A stretch of DNA of 64,000 nt from Cyanodermella asteris (Eukaryota > Ascomycota > Lecanoromycetes > Ostropales > Stictidaceae). Location of the stretch: positions 480,559-544,558 of the forward strand of contig UYJD01000014.1 of assembly GCA_900618795.1 (NCBI GenBank), in the 5' to 3' direction. Within the stretch, counting starts at the first letter, position 1; each line of letters begins with the position of its first letter. A model generated the notes under the pieces. That model was not told the origin of the DNA. It did not search any database and saw only the letters and a list, made by a program, of their open reading frames with translations. The position numbers and the translations under genes were made by a program. Below, piece by piece: positions 63,276-64,000 of the stretch.

Positions 63276-64000
63276 TTAAGCCTGTGTCGTATCGCTGGGA
63301 GTACGTCCAGCTTCCTTCCTGGACAAATCAGCCGCCAGGCCCGAGTGGGCGTGGCCGGCGGAGTCGGGAATGCGAGCGTCAGGTGTAACACCGACAATCT
63401 CATGTGAGCCGACTTGGTCAAAGTGAATCTTGACTCCCTCCGGACCAGTGCCTGTCAGGTGGAGGTACCAGAAAAGGCAGCCAACAAAGAGGCCTCCGCC
63501 GACGATGTTACCGATCAACGACGGAATCATCGACTTCCAGATGTAGTAGCCGACGGTCAGTGGAGGAGGCGCGCCGACGAAGATGCCGAGAGGGATAAAG
63601 AACATGTTGGCGACAACGTGATCGAAGCCGAGACCAACGAATGTCATGATGGGCAGCCAGACAGCGTAGACTTTGGAGACGAGCTCGCGGGCTTGGATGG
63701 ATTGCCAGACGGCAAGACAAACCAGCCAATTACAACCGATGCCTCTGAGGAAGATCTGGTGCCACATGGGTGTGACGGCTTTGGTGTTGGCAAACGTGAT
63801 TGCTTCTTGCTTGTACAAGCCGCTGCTGAATGTGCCGCCGTAGCCGGTGATGATGGCCATGAAGAAGAGAGACCCAGCGAGGTTGCCGAGGAATGTCAAC
63901 ACCCAGTGCTGGAGTAGCTGGACGATGCTGATCTTTCGCTGGATGAGTCCCACAGGCATCATCATGAAGCTGCTTGTGCAGAGGTCCGCACCAGTCAGGA
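63276..64000 (-). CDS. Formate/nitrite transporter (FNT) family channel, 3' part
   Basis: The reading enters from beyond the right edge (LTGADLCTSSFMMMPVGLIQ) and ends at 63276; about 241 residues are visible. Family signatures: TGADLCTSSF after membrane helix 2, NLAGSLFFMAIITGY (helix 3), FLRGIGCNWLVCLAVW (the conserved RGIxCNWLVCLA block), GFDHVVANMFFIPLGIF with the FxHxxANM channel motif (His-Val-Val-Ala-Asn), and IGNIVGGGLFVGCLFWYLH as the last helix. The tail is hydrophilic. FNT proteins pass formate, nitrite or related anions across the plasma membrane; NitA-type nitrite carriers in Aspergillus belong here. Which anion is used cannot be decided. The N-terminal third lies outside the window. 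Confidence 0.92.
   Translation of the reverse strand, partial: LTGADLCTSSFMMMPVGLIQRKISIVQLLQHWVLTFLGNLAGSLFFMAIITGYGGTFSSGLYKQEAITFANTKAVTPMWHQIFLRGIGCNWLVCLAVWQSIQARELVSKVYAVWLPIMTFVGLGFDHVVANMFFIPLGIFVGAPPPLTVGYYIWKSMIPSLIGNIVGGGLFVGCLFWYLHLTGTGPEGVKIHFDQVGSHEIVGVTPDARIPDSAGHAHSGLAADLSRKEAGRTPSDTTQA

Noticed and set aside
1-64000. LTR retroelements, LINEs, virus-like elements, CRISPR arrays, rRNA genes
   Set aside because: No reverse transcriptase, integrase, capsid or long terminal repeat, no spaced direct-repeat array and no rRNA sequence were seen.

Overview
The window is nuclear DNA from a filamentous ascomycete (Pezizomycotina, probably Dothideomycetes; the class is inference). Reasons: compact genes with short GT..AG introns of about 47-94 nt, a fungal gene set (MTD1, DBP3, an RRD1-type PTPA, a TCO89-like protein, eqolisin, GH78, an EXPERA/TMEM97-like protein), strongly C-ending codons in highly expressed genes, and no operons. 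It is draft sequence: 25 N at 46282-46306 fall inside a gene.

Layout. 0-6.5 kb: PP2A activator (PTPA/RRD1), an unknown acidic protein and a hexose transporter. 6.5-11 kb: gene-poor. 11-17 kb: unknown disordered protein, TCO89-like protein, and a four-exon isopenicillin-N-acyltransferase-like gene. 17-21 kb: gene-poor. 21-32 kb: GPI cell-wall protein with three CPAP/CPC repeats, MTD1 (folate C1 metabolism), a giant coiled-coil protein and an unknown disordered protein. 32-45 kb: secreted Cys-rich protein, importin-beta-family karyopherin, FUN14 mitochondrial protein, eqolisin protease, DBP3 helicase, a small membrane protein, an F-box-type protein. 45-60 kb: a lineage-specific BTB/POZ-like family (three apparently whole copies, three decayed copies) interspersed with an RRM gene carrying in-frame amber codons, a CDC25-like rhodanese, an unknown 210-aa protein, a TMEM97/EXPERA protein, and two foldback (MITE-like) elements. 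60-64 kb: secreted GH78 alpha-L-rhamnosidase and the 3' part of a formate/nitrite transporter.

The genes do not form one pathway. Secreted and nutrient-uptake functions (hexose transporter, eqolisin, rhamnosidase, FNT channel, two wall/secreted proteins) suggest a saprotroph or plant-associated fungus feeding on plant material in acid surroundings (inference). The most notable regions are the BTB family, which shows duplication and decay in progress, the stand-alone penicillin-acyltransferase homologue, and the RRM gene whose frame is interrupted only by two TAG codons. Gene boundaries with introns were worked out by hand from splice signals and conservation of remembered family sequences; no alignment or RNA data were available.
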